NCBI RefSeq assembly: GCF_025147325.1
Contig: NZ_CP102262.1
Coordinates: forward strand, 3,472,001-3,536,000
Origin: Bacteroides stercoris ATCC 43183
Lineage (GTDB): Bacteria > Bacteroidota > Bacteroidia > Bacteroidales > Bacteroidaceae
Length of the DNA: 64,000 bases
Direction: 5' to 3'
The position numbers and the translations under genes are program-made. Below, piece by piece: positions 33,073 to 42,785 of this stretch. Numbering within the stretch: the first letter of the stretch is position 1; each line of letters opens with the position of its first letter. Under the pieces are notes generated by a model. That model searched no databases. It was given only the letters and a program-made list of their open reading frames with translations, and was not told where the DNA came from.

Positions 33073-33885
33073 ATGCCCATCATCGAAATATCATCCCTAT
33101 CCCACCCCGGAGTGGAAATTTTCAGCACGCTTACCGAAGCTCAGCTACGTAATCGCATCGAACCTACCAAAGGCATCTTCATTGCGGAAAGTCCCAAAGT
33201 CATTTCCGTTGCCATTGATGCAGGATATAAACCTCTGGCACTCCTATGCGAACAGAAACACATTACGGGTGATGCCGCAACCATCATTGGGCGCAGCGGA
33301 GACATTCCGGTCTATACAGGAACAAGGGAGTTGCTTGCCACGCTTACCGGATATACCCTGACCCGCGGCGTCCTTTGCGCCATGCGTCGTCCCACGCCAC
33401 TCAGCCTTGAGGAAGTATGCCGGGAAGCCCGGCGTATCGTAGTGATAGACGGCGTGGTCGATACAACCAACATAGGAGCAATCTTCCGTTCGGCTGCCGC
33501 TCTCGGCATAGATGCCGTGCTGCTCACCCCCACCTCTTGCGACCCGCTCAACCGGCGTGCGGTCAGGGTATCCATGGGGTCGGTATTCCTCGTACCATGG
33601 ACTTGGCTGGACGCTCCCATCGGCAGACTGAGCGACTTAGGTTTCCGCACGGCAGCTATGGCGCTTACCGACAACTCCATACCTATCGACAATCCTGCCT
33701 TGACCGCCGAACCTAAGCTGGCTATCATAATGGGTACCGAAGGAGACGGACTTTCACGCGAAACCATTGCCGGGAGCGACTACGTAGTCCGCATCCCCAT
33801 GTCGCACGGCGTCGACTCGCTTAATGTGGCTGCCGCTGCTGCCGTAGCTTTCTGGCAACTTCGCACACCAGCTGCCGGAAAATAA
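33073..33885 (+). CDS. SpoU/TrmH-family RNA 2'-O-methyltransferase
   Basis: This 270-residue protein has an N-terminal substrate-binding region (about 1-105) and a C-terminal SPOUT knot domain. Motif 1 is TNIGAIFRSAAALG, motif 2 is IMGTEGDGLS and motif 3 is IPMSHGVDSLNVAAAAAVAF. The catalytic Arg in motif 1 and Asn-Val-Ala in motif 3 are present. It methylates a ribose in rRNA or tRNA using SAM; the exact target is not determinable. Confidence 0.85.
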   Translation: MPIIEISSLSHPGVEIFSTLTEAQLRNRIEPTKGIFIAESPKVISVAIDAGYKPLALLCEQKHITGDAATIIGRSGDIPVYTGTRELLATLTGYTLTRGVLCAMRRPTPLSLEEVCREARRIVVIDGVVDTTNIGAIFRSAAALGIDAVLLTPTSCDPLNRRAVRVSMGSVFLVPWTWLDAPIGRLSDLGFRTAAMALTDNSIPIDNPALTAEPKLAIIMGTEGDGLSRETIAGSDYVVRIPMSHGVDSLNVAAAAAVAFWQLRTPAAGK

Positions 33886-33889
33886 AACA

Positions 33890-33923
33890 GGAAAATAAAG
33901 CCTGAAGCTTGTTTTTATTTTCC
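33890..33923. terminator. Possible bidirectional terminator between converging genes
   Basis: GGAAAATAAA (33890-33899) and TTTATTTTCC (33914-33923) with GC-rich loop-closing AAGCTT between. It overlaps the stop of the dehydrogenase gene. Confidence 0.4.
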
Positions 33924-34952
33924 CGCTATCGCCACTTTAATCACCCCGTCCAGCCTGTTTTCGAATACGCGGTATGCTTCTTCGATTTTTGTCAGGGGAA
34001 AACGGTGTGTGATAAGCGGCGTGGTATCAATCTTTCCCGCCTCTATCAAACGGAGAATCTCGGCACAATCGCATCCATCCACTCCACCGGTCTTGAAAGT
34101 CAGATTCTTACCATACATATCGGGCAAAGGAAGTATTTGAGGATTATCATAAAGCGCCACAACCGTAACCACCGCATTGGGACGGGCACATTCCCACGCC
34201 AGGCGGAAAGTGTCTCCGGCTCCTGCCACTTCCAACACGACATCAGCGCCTCCGTGATCGCTGTTACGAAGTACAAACTCCTTACACTCTTCCGGCTCCG
34301 TCACCAATACATCAGGATAATGTTCACGGATAAACCGAATTCTTTCAGAGGACTTTTCACAAACAATGATACGCTTCGGTTTCTTCAGCATCACGCAAAG
34401 CAAAGTACATATCCCCGTAGGGCCGGCTCCTATGACAAGAACCGTATCCTCCCCGGAAATCTCCGAAATGCGTGCCGCCCAAAATCCCGTAGCCAGCACA
34501 TCGCCTACAAAAAGCGCCTGTTCATCGCTCACCGAATCGGGAATGCGGTTCAATCCCCGGTCGGCATAAGGAACCCTGACATACTCCGCCTGACCGCCGT
34601 CAATACGGCATCCTAATGCCCAACCACCATTCACATCCGTACAGTTATTCACATATCCGTGTTGGCAGAAAAAACACTCACCGCAAAAAGTCTCAACATT
34701 GACAGTAACCCTGTCGCCTGGTTTGACCGAAGTAACACGACTCCCAACCTGTTCAACAACGCCCACCATTTCATGCCCTACCGTTATTCCCGGAACAGCA
34801 CGCGGCACACTGCCATGTTTGATATGCAAATCACTGGTACAGATGCTACCAAGTGTCACGCGGACAATAGCGTCGCGAGAGTCCTTCAATTCGGGCTTTG
34901 GCTTGTCCAACAGACCGAATCTTCCATGTTCGATGTATGTATATGCAAGCAT
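33915..34952 (-). CDS. Zinc-dependent alcohol dehydrogenase (MDR superfamily)
   Basis: This 345-residue medium-chain dehydrogenase has the zinc-binding VGHEMVG region, the structural zinc cysteines CGECFFCQHGYVNNC (about 94-108), and the Rossmann motif VLVIGAGPTGICT (about 170-182). It would oxidise or reduce an alcohol or polyol with NAD(P)H. The substrate is not evident. It is monocistronic and convergent with the methyltransferase gene. Confidence 0.85.
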   Translation of the reverse strand: MLAYTYIEHGRFGLLDKPKPELKDSRDAIVRVTLGSICTSDLHIKHGSVPRAVPGITVGHEMVGVVEQVGSRVTSVKPGDRVTVNVETFCGECFFCQHGYVNNCTDVNGGWALGCRIDGGQAEYVRVPYADRGLNRIPDSVSDEQALFVGDVLATGFWAARISEISGEDTVLVIGAGPTGICTLLCVMLKKPKRIIVCEKSSERIRFIREHYPDVLVTEPEECKEFVLRNSDHGGADVVLEVAGAGDTFRLAWECARPNAVVTVVALYDNPQILPLPDMYGKNLTFKTGGVDGCDCAEILRLIEAGKIDTTPLITHRFPLTKIEEAYRVFENRLDGVIKVAIAGK

Positions 34953-35071
34953 AATATCCTTCCTTAATAATCAGTTTCTGTTTTTTTGCGAATATAAACA
35001 TAACATTTTGATAAAAGAGCAATAATAGATTTTTTTATAAACATCTCACGCCTAATAAGAATAAGAATGGC

Positions 35072-35079
35072 TACATTTG
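35072..35079 (+). promoter_or_regulatory. -7 box of the DUF6078 gene
   Basis: TACATTTG fits TAnnTTTG, 40 nt before the ATG at 35120. Confidence 0.5.
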
Positions 35080-35119
35080 CAGATAGTTATCAGAGTCCTC
35101 ACATAAACCGCAATTCACA

Positions 35120-35569
35120 ATGAAAGAAAAAGAACTTGCCTTTTCAGATGTTCCCAATAATTTCCTATGGTGTATCAACCGGCAATGCAGTAAAGCAGAA
35201 ACTTGCCTCAGGCAATTGGCAGAAAGGCTCTCGCCGGAAGAGCTTATATCTTGCAGTGCCATCAATCCCAAGCATTTAGCCAAGTTCAAGAATGAGTGCC
35301 CTTACTTTTGCTCCAATAAGCAGGTGAGGTATGCCAAAGGCTTTCTCGGGATTCTGGAAAACCTCACCGCCAAACAAACACACTTCTTCATCAACCGGGT
35401 CATCAGTAATTCCAGCCGCCGTACCTACTATCGTGTCCGCAATGGCGAACGGGCATTATCTCCTGCCGAGCAACAAAATATCATAAACATACTCAAAGAG
35501 TGCGGAGTAACTTTCTCCATTGAATTCGATTCTTACTTTGAAGATTATTATTGGAGCAATACATTATGA
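35120..35569 (+). CDS. DUF6078 family protein
   Basis: This 149-residue protein has Cys-rich N-terminal motifs (WCINRQCSKAETCLRQLA, NECPYFCSNKQVRYAKGF) and a conserved C-terminus with RRTYYRVRNGERALSPAEQ and a final YFEDYYW. This pattern matches DUF6078, a Bacteroidales-specific family of unknown function. It has its own -7 box and is followed by a cluster of hairpins. Confidence 0.7.
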   Translation: MKEKELAFSDVPNNFLWCINRQCSKAETCLRQLAERLSPEELISCSAINPKHLAKFKNECPYFCSNKQVRYAKGFLGILENLTAKQTHFFINRVISNSSRRTYYRVRNGERALSPAEQQNIINILKECGVTFSIEFDSYFEDYYWSNTL

Positions 35570-35582
35570 CATGCCAACCTTT

Positions 35583-35642
35583 GCCTTTTAATAGGCAAGG
35601 TTGTGCCTATTAAAAGGCACATTTGTGCCAGCTAAGTGGCAC
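35583..35642. terminator. Cluster of overlapping hairpins after the DUF6078 gene
   Basis: GCCTTTTAATAGGC (35583-35596) is the exact reverse complement of 35605-35618. GTGCC (35625-35629) pairs with GGCAC (35638-35642). Several alternative stems are possible, and the array probably ends transcription. Confidence 0.5.
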
Positions 35643-35738
35643 GACATTTAGAATATAGCCTTATGATACCTGAGGGTTTTATGTATTAAGAAGAAACAAA
35701 AGAGTAAAAGAGAACGGGCTATTTACCATATATTTCAC

Positions 35739-35746
35739 TATCTTTG
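35739..35746 (+). promoter_or_regulatory. -7 box of the glycine-zipper lipoprotein gene
   Basis: TATCTTTG, 24 nt before the ATG at 35771. Confidence 0.55.
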
Positions 35747-35770
35747 TACAACTAACCAAAGCTTAACGAT

Positions 35771-36451
35771 ATGAAGAGACAGATTGGAGTGTTAACCGCT
35801 TCGTTGCTCATCCTGTCGGGTTGCGGCACAAGCCAAACGGCATCGGGCGATCCCGGTGCAATATTTGCAGGTGCAGCCATCGGCGGAAATGTCGGCGGTG
35901 CCATCGGCGGTCTGATAGGCGACAATAATGGCGGCTGGCGGGGCGGTTACCGGGGTTCGGCCATCGGTACAATTATCGGAACCATCGCCGGAGCAGCCAT
36001 TGGAAATGCTGTGTCTGCTCCCAAACAAGAGGCATACGGTTACCGGATAGAAAGAACGGAGCCCTACAAGCCGCAGAACGAAACGTATCCCGCTCCAAGC
36101 GTCTTCGATAACCTAAGGATACGCAACATCCGTTTCATAGACGACAGCCGTGACCACGTAATCAGTTCGGGTGAGAAAAGCAAAGTAATTTTCGAAATCA
36201 TGAACGAAGGTGAACAGACTATATATAATGTGGTACCGATGGTTACCGAAACCACAGGCATGAAGCGCATTTACATTTCACCACCTGTAATGGTGGAGCA
36301 AATCGCCCCTCACAACGGCGTGAAATACACCGCCACCATCAGCGCAGGCGAGCGGATAAAGACGGGAAATGTCACCATACGGGTGGCCGTAGCCGACGGA
36401 AACGGGCAACAATACGACTGGCAGGAGTTCTCACTTCCCACCGAGCGATAA
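35771..36451 (+). CDS. Glycine-zipper outer-membrane lipoprotein
   Basis: This 226-residue protein has a lipoprotein signal peptide with lipobox LSGC (Cys about residue 18). A long glycine-zipper region follows (about 28-80, repeats of GAAIGGNVGG type), then a C-terminal beta-rich domain (about 100-226) resembling an immunoglobulin-like fold with an IRNIRF(I)D opening. It probably sits in the envelope with the Gly-rich part in or near the membrane. Specific role unknown. Confidence 0.7.
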   Translation: MKRQIGVLTASLLILSGCGTSQTASGDPGAIFAGAAIGGNVGGAIGGLIGDNNGGWRGGYRGSAIGTIIGTIAGAAIGNAVSAPKQEAYGYRIERTEPYKPQNETYPAPSVFDNLRIRNIRFIDDSRDHVISSGEKSKVIFEIMNEGEQTIYNVVPMVTETTGMKRIYISPPVMVEQIAPHNGVKYTATISAGERIKTGNVTIRVAVADGNGQQYDWQEFSLPTER

Positions 36452-36585
36452 ACAAATTTTCGGAGTCTATACAGACTGAACACAGAGACGTAGAAAATTT
36501 AACAGCATGAAGAAAATAATACAGAGCATACCCTGATTCTCTGTATTTGAAAAGCAAAAGTTGAATACTTTATAAACGACAGATT

Positions 36586-36807
36586 ATGGCCGACAACTAT
36601 CTGGAAAACCAATACGAACAGTATCAGGCGCGCAAAGCTGCCTGGGAGAGGGAACGCAAATACGGAAAGAAGAAAAAGAAATCAGCGTATCCGCATCCCT
36701 TGCCGCAACAGAAGGATGCGGAAGATGTCCTGTCCGTTCCGGAAGAGGAGAATGACAACATTCCCTACATTATCAATACGGACAATGATAATTTGATTGA
36801 CGATTAA
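36586..36807 (+). CDS. Conserved small charged protein (73 aa)
   Basis: This 73-residue hydrophilic protein begins MADNYLENQYEQYQARKAAW, followed by a Lys-rich stretch and an acidic tail. No domain recognised. It lies 11 bp before the pseudouridine synthase gene and is probably cotranscribed. Confidence 0.55.
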   Translation: MADNYLENQYEQYQARKAAWERERKYGKKKKKSAYPHPLPQQKDAEDVLSVPEEENDNIPYIINTDNDNLIDD

Positions 36808-36818
36808 CCCCTCTCGCC

Positions 36819-38462
36819 ATGTTGCACCATTTCCATACCCCCGTAGCAGACATACCATTGCCGGAAAGATTTACTTTCCCTTTTTGCTATACACCTCATC
36901 CGCTTTGCGTGGCAGCAGCGAAAGAGGTGCAAGCCTATCTCGGTTTGCAGGAAGCGTGGAAAGAAGAGTTGGCTCAGGGCAAGATGTTCGGTGTTCTGGT
37001 TGTAAGGACTCAAGAGGGTGAAACAGGATACCTGGCAGCATTCTCCGGCATACTGGCGGGCAGTAATGTGCATCCGTTTTTCGTACCGCCGGTCTACGAC
37101 CTGTTGCAGCCGCAAGGGTTCTTCAAGATAGAGGAAGAACAGATTTCGCAAATCAACACGCGCATCGGACTGTTGGAAGAGGACGAAGAATACAAACGAC
37201 AGGTACAACAACTGGCTGCCCTGCGGCAAACTGCCCAAGAAACGCTGGAAGAAGCCAAACGGCAGATGAAACGCGCCAAAGAGAAACGGGAAGAGCGAAG
37301 ACGCGAAGCGGCTTTACCCAACGGTGCTCCAATGACGCCTGAGGAAGAGAGCGCCCTGATACGCGAAAGTCAGTTCCAAAAAGCCGAATACAAACGCATG
37401 GAACGTGCCTGGAAAGAGCGGATTGCTCCCTTACAGCAAACGGTTTCCGATTATGAGGCCGGCATACAGGCATTGAAAAGCGAACGTAAGCAACGTTCTG
37501 CCGCCTTGCAGCAAAAACTGTTCGAACAATTCAAAATGCTGAATTATCGGGGAGAAGTCAAAACGCTTTGCGACATCTTTGAGCAGACCGTACACAAAAC
37601 CCCACCCGCAGGAGCCGGTGAGTGCGCCGCCCCCAAACTGTTGCAACAAGCCTATCTGCACGGGTGGAAGCCTGTTGCAATGGCAGAATTCTGGTGGGGA
37701 GAATCCCCCAAAACGGAAATACGGCATCACGGACATTACTATCCCGCCTGCAAAGGCAAGTGTGAGCCTATATTGGGACATATGCTGCAAGGTCTTGAAG
37801 TAGACGAGAACCCGATTCTGAAAGAGTTGCAGTCCGGCAAGAAAACATTGGACATTATCTACGAAGACGAATGGCTGGCGGTGGTTAATAAACCGGCAGG
37901 GATGTTGTCCGTACCCGGCAAGGAAGATGTGGTTTCCGTTTACAGCATGATGCGCGAGCGGTATCCCGATGCGGACGGTCCGTTGATTGTACACCGCCTG
38001 GATATGGCTACATCGGGACTGCTGGTGGTTGCAAAAACCAAGCAGGTCCACCAAAACCTGCAAGCGCAGTTTAAAAACCGCAGTATAGGCAAACGCTATA
38101 TTGCGTTGCTTCAAGGCAGCGTTTCTCAAGATGCGGGAACGGTTGAACTGCCATTATGCCCGAACCCGCTCGACCGCCCCCGGCAAATGGTGCATACCGG
38201 ATATGGCAAGCCTGCTGTAACAGACTTTGAAGTACTGGAACGCAAGGACAACCGTACCCGTATCGCCTTTTATCCCCGCACCGGACGCACCCACCAGCTT
38301 CGGGTGCATGCCGCCCACCCGCTCGGACTGCACTGCCCCATCATAGGCGACGAGCTCTATGGACGGAAAGCCGAACGCCTGTATCTGCACGCCGAAATGC
38401 TGGAGTTTACACATCCGGTGACCGGAAAGAGAATAAGCATCACTCAAAAAGCAGACTTCTAA
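36819..38462 (+). CDS. RluA-family pseudouridine synthase with long N-terminal extension
   Basis: This 547-residue protein has a C-terminal RluA catalytic domain (about 340-545) with HRLDMATSGLLVVAK, whose Asp is the nucleophile, and GRTHQLRVHAAHPLG. The first 330 residues form an extension with a coiled coil (about 105-225), as in other Bacteroides RluA homologues. It isomerises uridines in rRNA or tRNA. Confidence 0.85.
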   Translation: MLHHFHTPVADIPLPERFTFPFCYTPHPLCVAAAKEVQAYLGLQEAWKEELAQGKMFGVLVVRTQEGETGYLAAFSGILAGSNVHPFFVPPVYDLLQPQGFFKIEEEQISQINTRIGLLEEDEEYKRQVQQLAALRQTAQETLEEAKRQMKRAKEKREERRREAALPNGAPMTPEEESALIRESQFQKAEYKRMERAWKERIAPLQQTVSDYEAGIQALKSERKQRSAALQQKLFEQFKMLNYRGEVKTLCDIFEQTVHKTPPAGAGECAAPKLLQQAYLHGWKPVAMAEFWWGESPKTEIRHHGHYYPACKGKCEPILGHMLQGLEVDENPILKELQSGKKTLDIIYEDEWLAVVNKPAGMLSVPGKEDVVSVYSMMRERYPDADGPLIVHRLDMATSGLLVVAKTKQVHQNLQAQFKNRSIGKRYIALLQGSVSQDAGTVELPLCPNPLDRPRQMVHTGYGKPAVTDFEVLERKDNRTRIAFYPRTGRTHQLRVHAAHPLGLHCPIIGDELYGRKAERLYLHAEMLEFTHPVTGKRISITQKADF

Positions 38463-38544
38463 CCTATGAAGTAACCGATTATAACCGGCAACCGACGTTT
38501 ATACCAACAGTAATCACTATTAATAACCCCAAAACAAGTATCCG

Positions 38545-38982
38545 ATGAAAATCCTTCGACCCACCCCGCAAGATTATGACGAACTGCTCACCGTATGGGA
38601 AGCCTCCGTTCGCAGTACCCACCATTTCCTGACAGAAGAGAACATACAATTCTACAAGCCATTGGTACGAAACCAATATTTCCAGGCCGTAGAGCTTTAC
38701 ATCATCCGCAACCGGGAAGGAAAAATCGCTGCCTTTATGGGGCTAAGCGACGAACTCATTGAAATGCTCTTTGTACATCCCGATGAACAGGGAAAAGGAT
38801 ATGGCAAGCAGTTGATGCAATACGCACTCCACGAAAAACATATCTATAAGGTGGACGTCAATGAGCAAAACGAAAAAGCTCACCGGTTCTATCTGCACAT
38901 GGGCTTTCAACTCATCGGAAGAGATGAAACCGACCCTTCGGGGAATCCTTTTCCCATTTTACACCTGCAATGGAAGCCGTAG
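38545..38982 (+). CDS. GNAT-family N-acetyltransferase
   Basis: This 145-residue acetyltransferase contains the acetyl-CoA loop LFVHPDEQGKGYGKQLMQYA (about 73-92, consensus Q/RxxGxG/A) followed by VDVNEQNEKAHRFYLHMGF. It resembles YjaB-like members. Substrate unknown. Confidence 0.8.
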   Translation: MKILRPTPQDYDELLTVWEASVRSTHHFLTEENIQFYKPLVRNQYFQAVELYIIRNREGKIAAFMGLSDELIEMLFVHPDEQGKGYGKQLMQYALHEKHIYKVDVNEQNEKAHRFYLHMGFQLIGRDETDPSGNPFPILHLQWKP

Positions 38983-39020
38983 ATGAACACGCATTGCATA
39001 AAACAAAAACAGATTGACTT

Positions 39021-39413
39021 ATGAAAATACATCACATCGCCATCTGGACTTTCCGTCTGGAAGAAATGAAAGAATTCTATATCCGTTACTTCAAAGGTAC
39101 AAGCAATGAGAAATACGTCAACCCTCAAAAAGGATTTGAATCCTACTTTATCCGCTTCGACTGCGGAGCCGACCTGGAGCTGATGAGCCGTACCGATGTA
39201 CAGAATACTCCCATCGGGGAAAACAGGCTCGGTTTGACCCACTTCGCCTTTGCACTCGACAGCAAAGAAGAGGTTCTCGAACTGACGGAAAAGCTGCGAA
39301 GTGCCGGATATACCATCAGCGGAGAACCCCGTACATCGGGAGACGGATATTTTGAAAGCGTAGTGCTCGACCCCGACGGCAACCGTGTGGAATGCGTGTT
39401 CAAAGCAGGCTGA
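39021..39413 (+). CDS. VOC-superfamily (glyoxalase-like) protein
   Basis: This 130-residue protein has two beta-alpha-beta-beta-beta modules. Metal-ligand positions include HHIAIWT near the start, the LELM region, GLTHFAFAL and the C-terminal LDPDGNRVEC. It is probably an isomerase, lyase or fosfomycin-resistance-like enzyme, with no evidence for a particular substrate. It lies 38 bp downstream of the acetyltransferase. Confidence 0.75.
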   Translation: MKIHHIAIWTFRLEEMKEFYIRYFKGTSNEKYVNPQKGFESYFIRFDCGADLELMSRTDVQNTPIGENRLGLTHFAFALDSKEEVLELTEKLRSAGYTISGEPRTSGDGYFESVVLDPDGNRVECVFKAG

Positions 39414-39473
39414 AAAGTCATTTTACACAGAATTTAAATCAACGTCTTTCGTCCGGCATTGCACTAAGTTTCC

Positions 39474-39481
39474 TATGTTTG
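39474..39481 (+). promoter_or_regulatory. -7 box of the GH28 gene
   Basis: TATGTTTG, 40 nt before the ATG at 39522. Confidence 0.45.
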
Positions 39482-39521
39482 CAACATAATTCATAAGTAG
39501 ATTTTAAATTTATCGGAAACC

Positions 39522-40820
39522 ATGAAAATCATTGCATTCCTATTTACGGCATTTATCAGCCTGCAAATGTCCGGGCAAGAGAAATTCCCCGACGGCACGC
39601 CTATTCCCGACTGGTTCAGACAGAACGAAATCGTAAACATCGACACACTGGGCAAGAAGTATACCATTACCGATTACGGTGTGGCAAACGACAGTACAAT
39701 CCTGCAAACGGAGAAAATACAGGCCGTCATCGACCGGGCAGCCGAGAATGGCGGCGGCGTTATCATCATCCCCAAAGGAACATTCCTCAGCGGCTCCATC
39801 TTCTTCAAGCCAAAAACGCATCTATACATGGAAGAAGGTGCAGTGCTGAAAGGAAGTGACGACATCAGCAACTTCGCCATTGTCAACACCCGCATAGAAG
39901 GACAAAGCCTGAAATACTTCGCCGCACTGGTGAATGCCGACAAAGTAAACGGATTTACCATTTCCGGCAAAGGCACAATCAACGGCAACGGGCACAGGTA
40001 CTGGAAATCTTTCTGGCTGCGCCGGCAGGTTATCCCGAAATGTACCAATATGGACGAGTTGCGTCCCCGCCTGGTTTACATCTCCAACAGTAACGATGTG
40101 CAAATCTCCGGAGTACGCCTCATGAACTCTCCGTTCTGGACTACGCATATCTACCGCTGCAGTAACATAAAGCTGCTGAATCTCCATATTTTCGCTCCTG
40201 CCGCCCCGGTGAAAGCACCGAGCAGCGATGCGATCGATATTGACGTCTGCAGCAATGTACTGGTGAAAAACTGCTATATGTCCGTCAACGACGATGCCGT
40301 GGCACTGAAAGGCGGCAAAGGCCCGTGGGCGGATAAGGACCCTAATAACGGCAGCAACACCAACATTATCATAGAAGACTGCACGTACGGCTTCTGCCAC
40401 AGCGGTCTGACATGCGGCAGCGAGTCGATACACAACCGCAACATCATTCTCCGCCGCTGCAAAATCAGCAATGCCACGCGCCTGTTGTGGCTGAAGATGC
40501 GTCCCGATACGCCGCAACACTACGAATATATCCTGGTGGAAGACATCACAGGCGATGCCAAGAGCATGCTGCTCATCAAACCGTGGACACAGTTCTTCGA
40601 CCTCAAAGGCCGCAAGGACATCCCCCTCTCACGTGCCAACAACGTGACGCTGCGCAATATCAGCCTGAGCTGCGACATATTCTTCAACGTCAGAAAGTCC
40701 GACCAATACGAATTGAAGGATTTCACTTTCGAGAATTTGAATATCAAGGCAAAGAATGCCCAATGCGACAAAGAGATTATCTCTAATTTTGAGTGGAAGG
40801 ACGTTAAGGTCAACCAATAA
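39522..40820 (+). CDS. Glycoside hydrolase family 28 (polygalacturonase-like)
   Basis: This 432-residue secreted enzyme has a signal peptide (about 1-18), a Pro/Gly-rich N-terminus (YGVANDSTILQTEKIQ) and a right-handed beta-helix. GH28 catalytic motifs are SSDAIDIDVCSNV and VNDDAVALKGG, plus the GSES region containing CHSGLTCGSES. These carry the Asp residues that hydrolyse alpha-galacturonide bonds. No SusC/D genes lie nearby, so this is not a classical PUL in view. Confidence 0.85.
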   Translation: MKIIAFLFTAFISLQMSGQEKFPDGTPIPDWFRQNEIVNIDTLGKKYTITDYGVANDSTILQTEKIQAVIDRAAENGGGVIIIPKGTFLSGSIFFKPKTHLYMEEGAVLKGSDDISNFAIVNTRIEGQSLKYFAALVNADKVNGFTISGKGTINGNGHRYWKSFWLRRQVIPKCTNMDELRPRLVYISNSNDVQISGVRLMNSPFWTTHIYRCSNIKLLNLHIFAPAAPVKAPSSDAIDIDVCSNVLVKNCYMSVNDDAVALKGGKGPWADKDPNNGSNTNIIIEDCTYGFCHSGLTCGSESIHNRNIILRRCKISNATRLLWLKMRPDTPQHYEYILVEDITGDAKSMLLIKPWTQFFDLKGRKDIPLSRANNVTLRNISLSCDIFFNVRKSDQYELKDFTFENLNIKAKNAQCDKEIISNFEWKDVKVNQ

Positions 40821-40892
40821 TGCAGGTAGCAGACAGCAAACGCATCACGAGAAACGAATAAACTTCATTATCGTATAATTCGGGCACAAATA

Positions 40893-40940
40893 ACGCGGAC
40901 TTTCGTGGATACAATTAATAACATCCACGAAAGCCCGCGT
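40893..40940. terminator. Bidirectional terminator between GH28 and nfo
   Basis: 18-bp arms 40893-40910 and 40923-40940 with a single mismatch and a 12-nt AT-rich loop, followed on both strands by T-rich sequence. Confidence 0.75.
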
Positions 40941-40957
40941 CATTTATTTCCGGACAA

Positions 40958-41791
40958 TTATTCAAAACTACGCAGCATGCTGATTTCTTCCGCCCAAAGC
41001 GTTTCATCCGGAGTTTCGAGTATCACCGGCATATCGTTAAAACGCTCGTCTTTCATAAAACGCTTGAAGAAATCCAAGCCGATAAGCCCCTTGCCGATAC
41101 TGTCGTGACGGTCTACACGGCTACCCAACGCTTTTTTCGAATCGTTCAAGTGTATGGCGCGCAGAAAACCGAAGCCAACGGTCTTATCGAATTCGTCGAA
41201 AACCTTATCGTATTCATTTACGATATCATAACCCGCCGTATACGTATGGCACGTATCAAGGCAGACACCTACGCGCGACTTGTCTTCCACACGGTCGATG
41301 ATATGTTTCAGTTGCCAAAACTCATTGCCTACATTGCTGCCCTGTCCTGCCGTATTTTCAATGACCGCCGTTACGCCTTGCGTCTTGCCTAAGGTAATAT
41401 TAATTGATTCGGCAACCCTGTCCAGGCAAGCCTCAACCGAAATCTTATTTAAATGGCTGCCCGGATGGAAATTCAGCAGTTCCAGCCCCAGCTCCTCACA
41501 ACGTCGCATCTCATCCAGAAAAGCCGCACGGCTCTTCTCCAACCCTTCTTCTTCGGGATGTCCCAGATTTATCAGATAACTGTCGTGTGGAAGAATATAA
41601 CGTGCCTCCAAAGCATATTTCCTGCAATTCTCCTTAAACAAGGCAATACTTTCCTGCGTCAGGGGCTTCGCCACCCACTGACGCTGATTCTTGGTAAACA
41701 GGGCAAAAGCATTCGCTCCTATTCCATGGGCATTGACGGGAGCCAGCTCCACACCGCCGCCGGCAGATACATGTGCACCTATAAATTTCAT
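40958..41791 (-). CDS. nfo: Endonuclease IV (apurinic/apyrimidinic)
   Basis: This 277-residue TIM-barrel enzyme shows [13 protein letters not shown] at its start, LNFHPGSHL (about 104-112), the VIENTAGQG metal-binding Glu, [14 protein letters not shown] and [16 protein letters not shown]. These are the zinc ligands of Nfo. It cleaves DNA 5' to abasic sites. It is followed upstream on the same strand by an alkyltransferase gene. Confidence 0.95.
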   Translation of the reverse strand: MKFIGAHVSAGGGVELAPVNAHGIGANAFALFTKNQRQWVAKPLTQESIALFKENCRKYALEARYILPHDSYLINLGHPEEEGLEKSRAAFLDEMRRCEELGLELLNFHPGSHLNKISVEACLDRVAESINITLGKTQGVTAVIENTAGQGSNVGNEFWQLKHIIDRVEDKSRVGVCLDTCHTYTAGYDIVNEYDKVFDEFDKTVGFGFLRAIHLNDSKKALGSRVDRHDSIGKGLIGLDFFKRFMKDERFNDMPVILETPDETLWAEEISMLRSFE

Positions 41792-41813
41792 ATTTCGATT
41801 ATTATTCGTTAGT

Positions 41814-42125
41814 TTATTGTTCTTTCATAAATTCCCATTGAGACTTTTTCATATCTACAAAGCCGTTTGTCTTAAACCGGACACCTTCATTCTCCAACAA
41901 TACTCTTTGCTCCGTCCAACCCGGCACTAATCTGCCCTGGCTGTTTACAACCCTATGACAAGGCAAATGCAATTCCTCCGGTACGTTGTACATAGCCTGC
42001 CCCACCATACGCGAGCACTGAGGTCTGCCTACCAAACTGGCAATCTGCCCGTAGGTTACAACGCATCCTTCAGGAATAGCGGCAACAACACTGTAAACAT
42101 CTTGCAGAAAAGTAGTCCGATTCAT
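41814..42125 (-). CDS. MGMT-family methylated-DNA cysteine methyltransferase
   Basis: This 103-residue single-domain protein contains the active-site [10 protein letters not shown] (about residues 57-66) with intact Cys, so it can in principle accept an alkyl group, unlike ATL proteins, which replace the Cys. [11 protein letters not shown] matches the helix-turn-helix region. It lacks the N-terminal domain of Ogt. It lies 22 bp upstream of nfo on the same strand and may be cotranscribed as a repair unit. Confidence 0.8.
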   Translation of the reverse strand: MNRTTFLQDVYSVVAAIPEGCVVTYGQIASLVGRPQCSRMVGQAMYNVPEELHLPCHRVVNSQGRLVPGWTEQRVLLENEGVRFKTNGFVDMKKSQWEFMKEQ

Positions 42126-42214
42126 AAGATAAAGTCTTTCTTTGCGGCAAAGATAGCGTAAACAGAGAGTATAAAAAATACACAGCCTTGTTTTTTATAC
42201 CAAGCGACGGAAAT

Positions 42215-42243
42215 GAGATGCCTACCCGACAGCCGGGCATCTC
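42215..42243. terminator. Hairpin between MGMT and PepSY genes
   Basis: GAGATGCC (42215-42222) pairs with GGCATCTC (42236-42243), located just past the 3' end of the PepSY-like gene on the minus strand. Confidence 0.45.
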
Positions 42244-42251
42244 ACGTCTGA

Positions 42252-42740
42252 TTACAGGAAAGTACTTGCCCCAAGCGTATTGTAAGCGTAAGTGATATTC
42301 TGCTGGCGGAGAACTTCACCGTTCGGAGTAAACAATATCTGATATTTTATCTGCACGTTCGGCCTGCCCACCTGTATGGCTACAATAGGTTGCCATTTGG
42401 GAAATTGCACCCAAACAACATTCTGTACCACCCCGTCCGAAAACTGACTGGCTGCAAAAGCGTTGAATACGGCGGCAGGCACCTCATCCAGGGTTTCCCA
42501 GTCCGTTTGCTTCATTACCCACTCTGCATCCGTATTGAACCAGACCTTGGTATCAAATCCGTTCATCATAAAATCCGCAACGTAATACTCCTCGTCCTGC
42601 GACCAGGCTATCCCTTTGGCGGAAGGATACATTTTCGTCAGGGCAGTTTGCACATTATCAGGAGCATAGCCTGCAAAAAGTGGCAAAAATGTCCAAAGCG
42701 TCAAAAAAAAGAACAAAGACTTCATTTTATCCATAACCAT
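42252..42740 (-). CDS. PepSY-like periplasmic protein
   Basis: This 162-residue protein has a signal peptide (start about MDKMKSLFFFLTLWTFLPLF; the 42740 ATG gives two extra residues). Two PepSY-like repeats of the Bacteroidales type follow, each with a YPSAKGIAW or FPKWQP core. Such proteins are exported and of unknown function. Monocistronic. Confidence 0.7.
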   Translation of the reverse strand: MVMDKMKSLFFFLTLWTFLPLFAGYAPDNVQTALTKMYPSAKGIAWSQDEEYYVADFMMNGFDTKVWFNTDAEWVMKQTDWETLDEVPAAVFNAFAASQFSDGVVQNVVWVQFPKWQPIVAIQVGRPNVQIKYQILFTPNGEVLRQQNITYAYNTLGASTFL

Positions 42741-42785
42741 TAATCTATTCCATGTTGGAAATCAACAATATTTCCTGGTGTTTTG

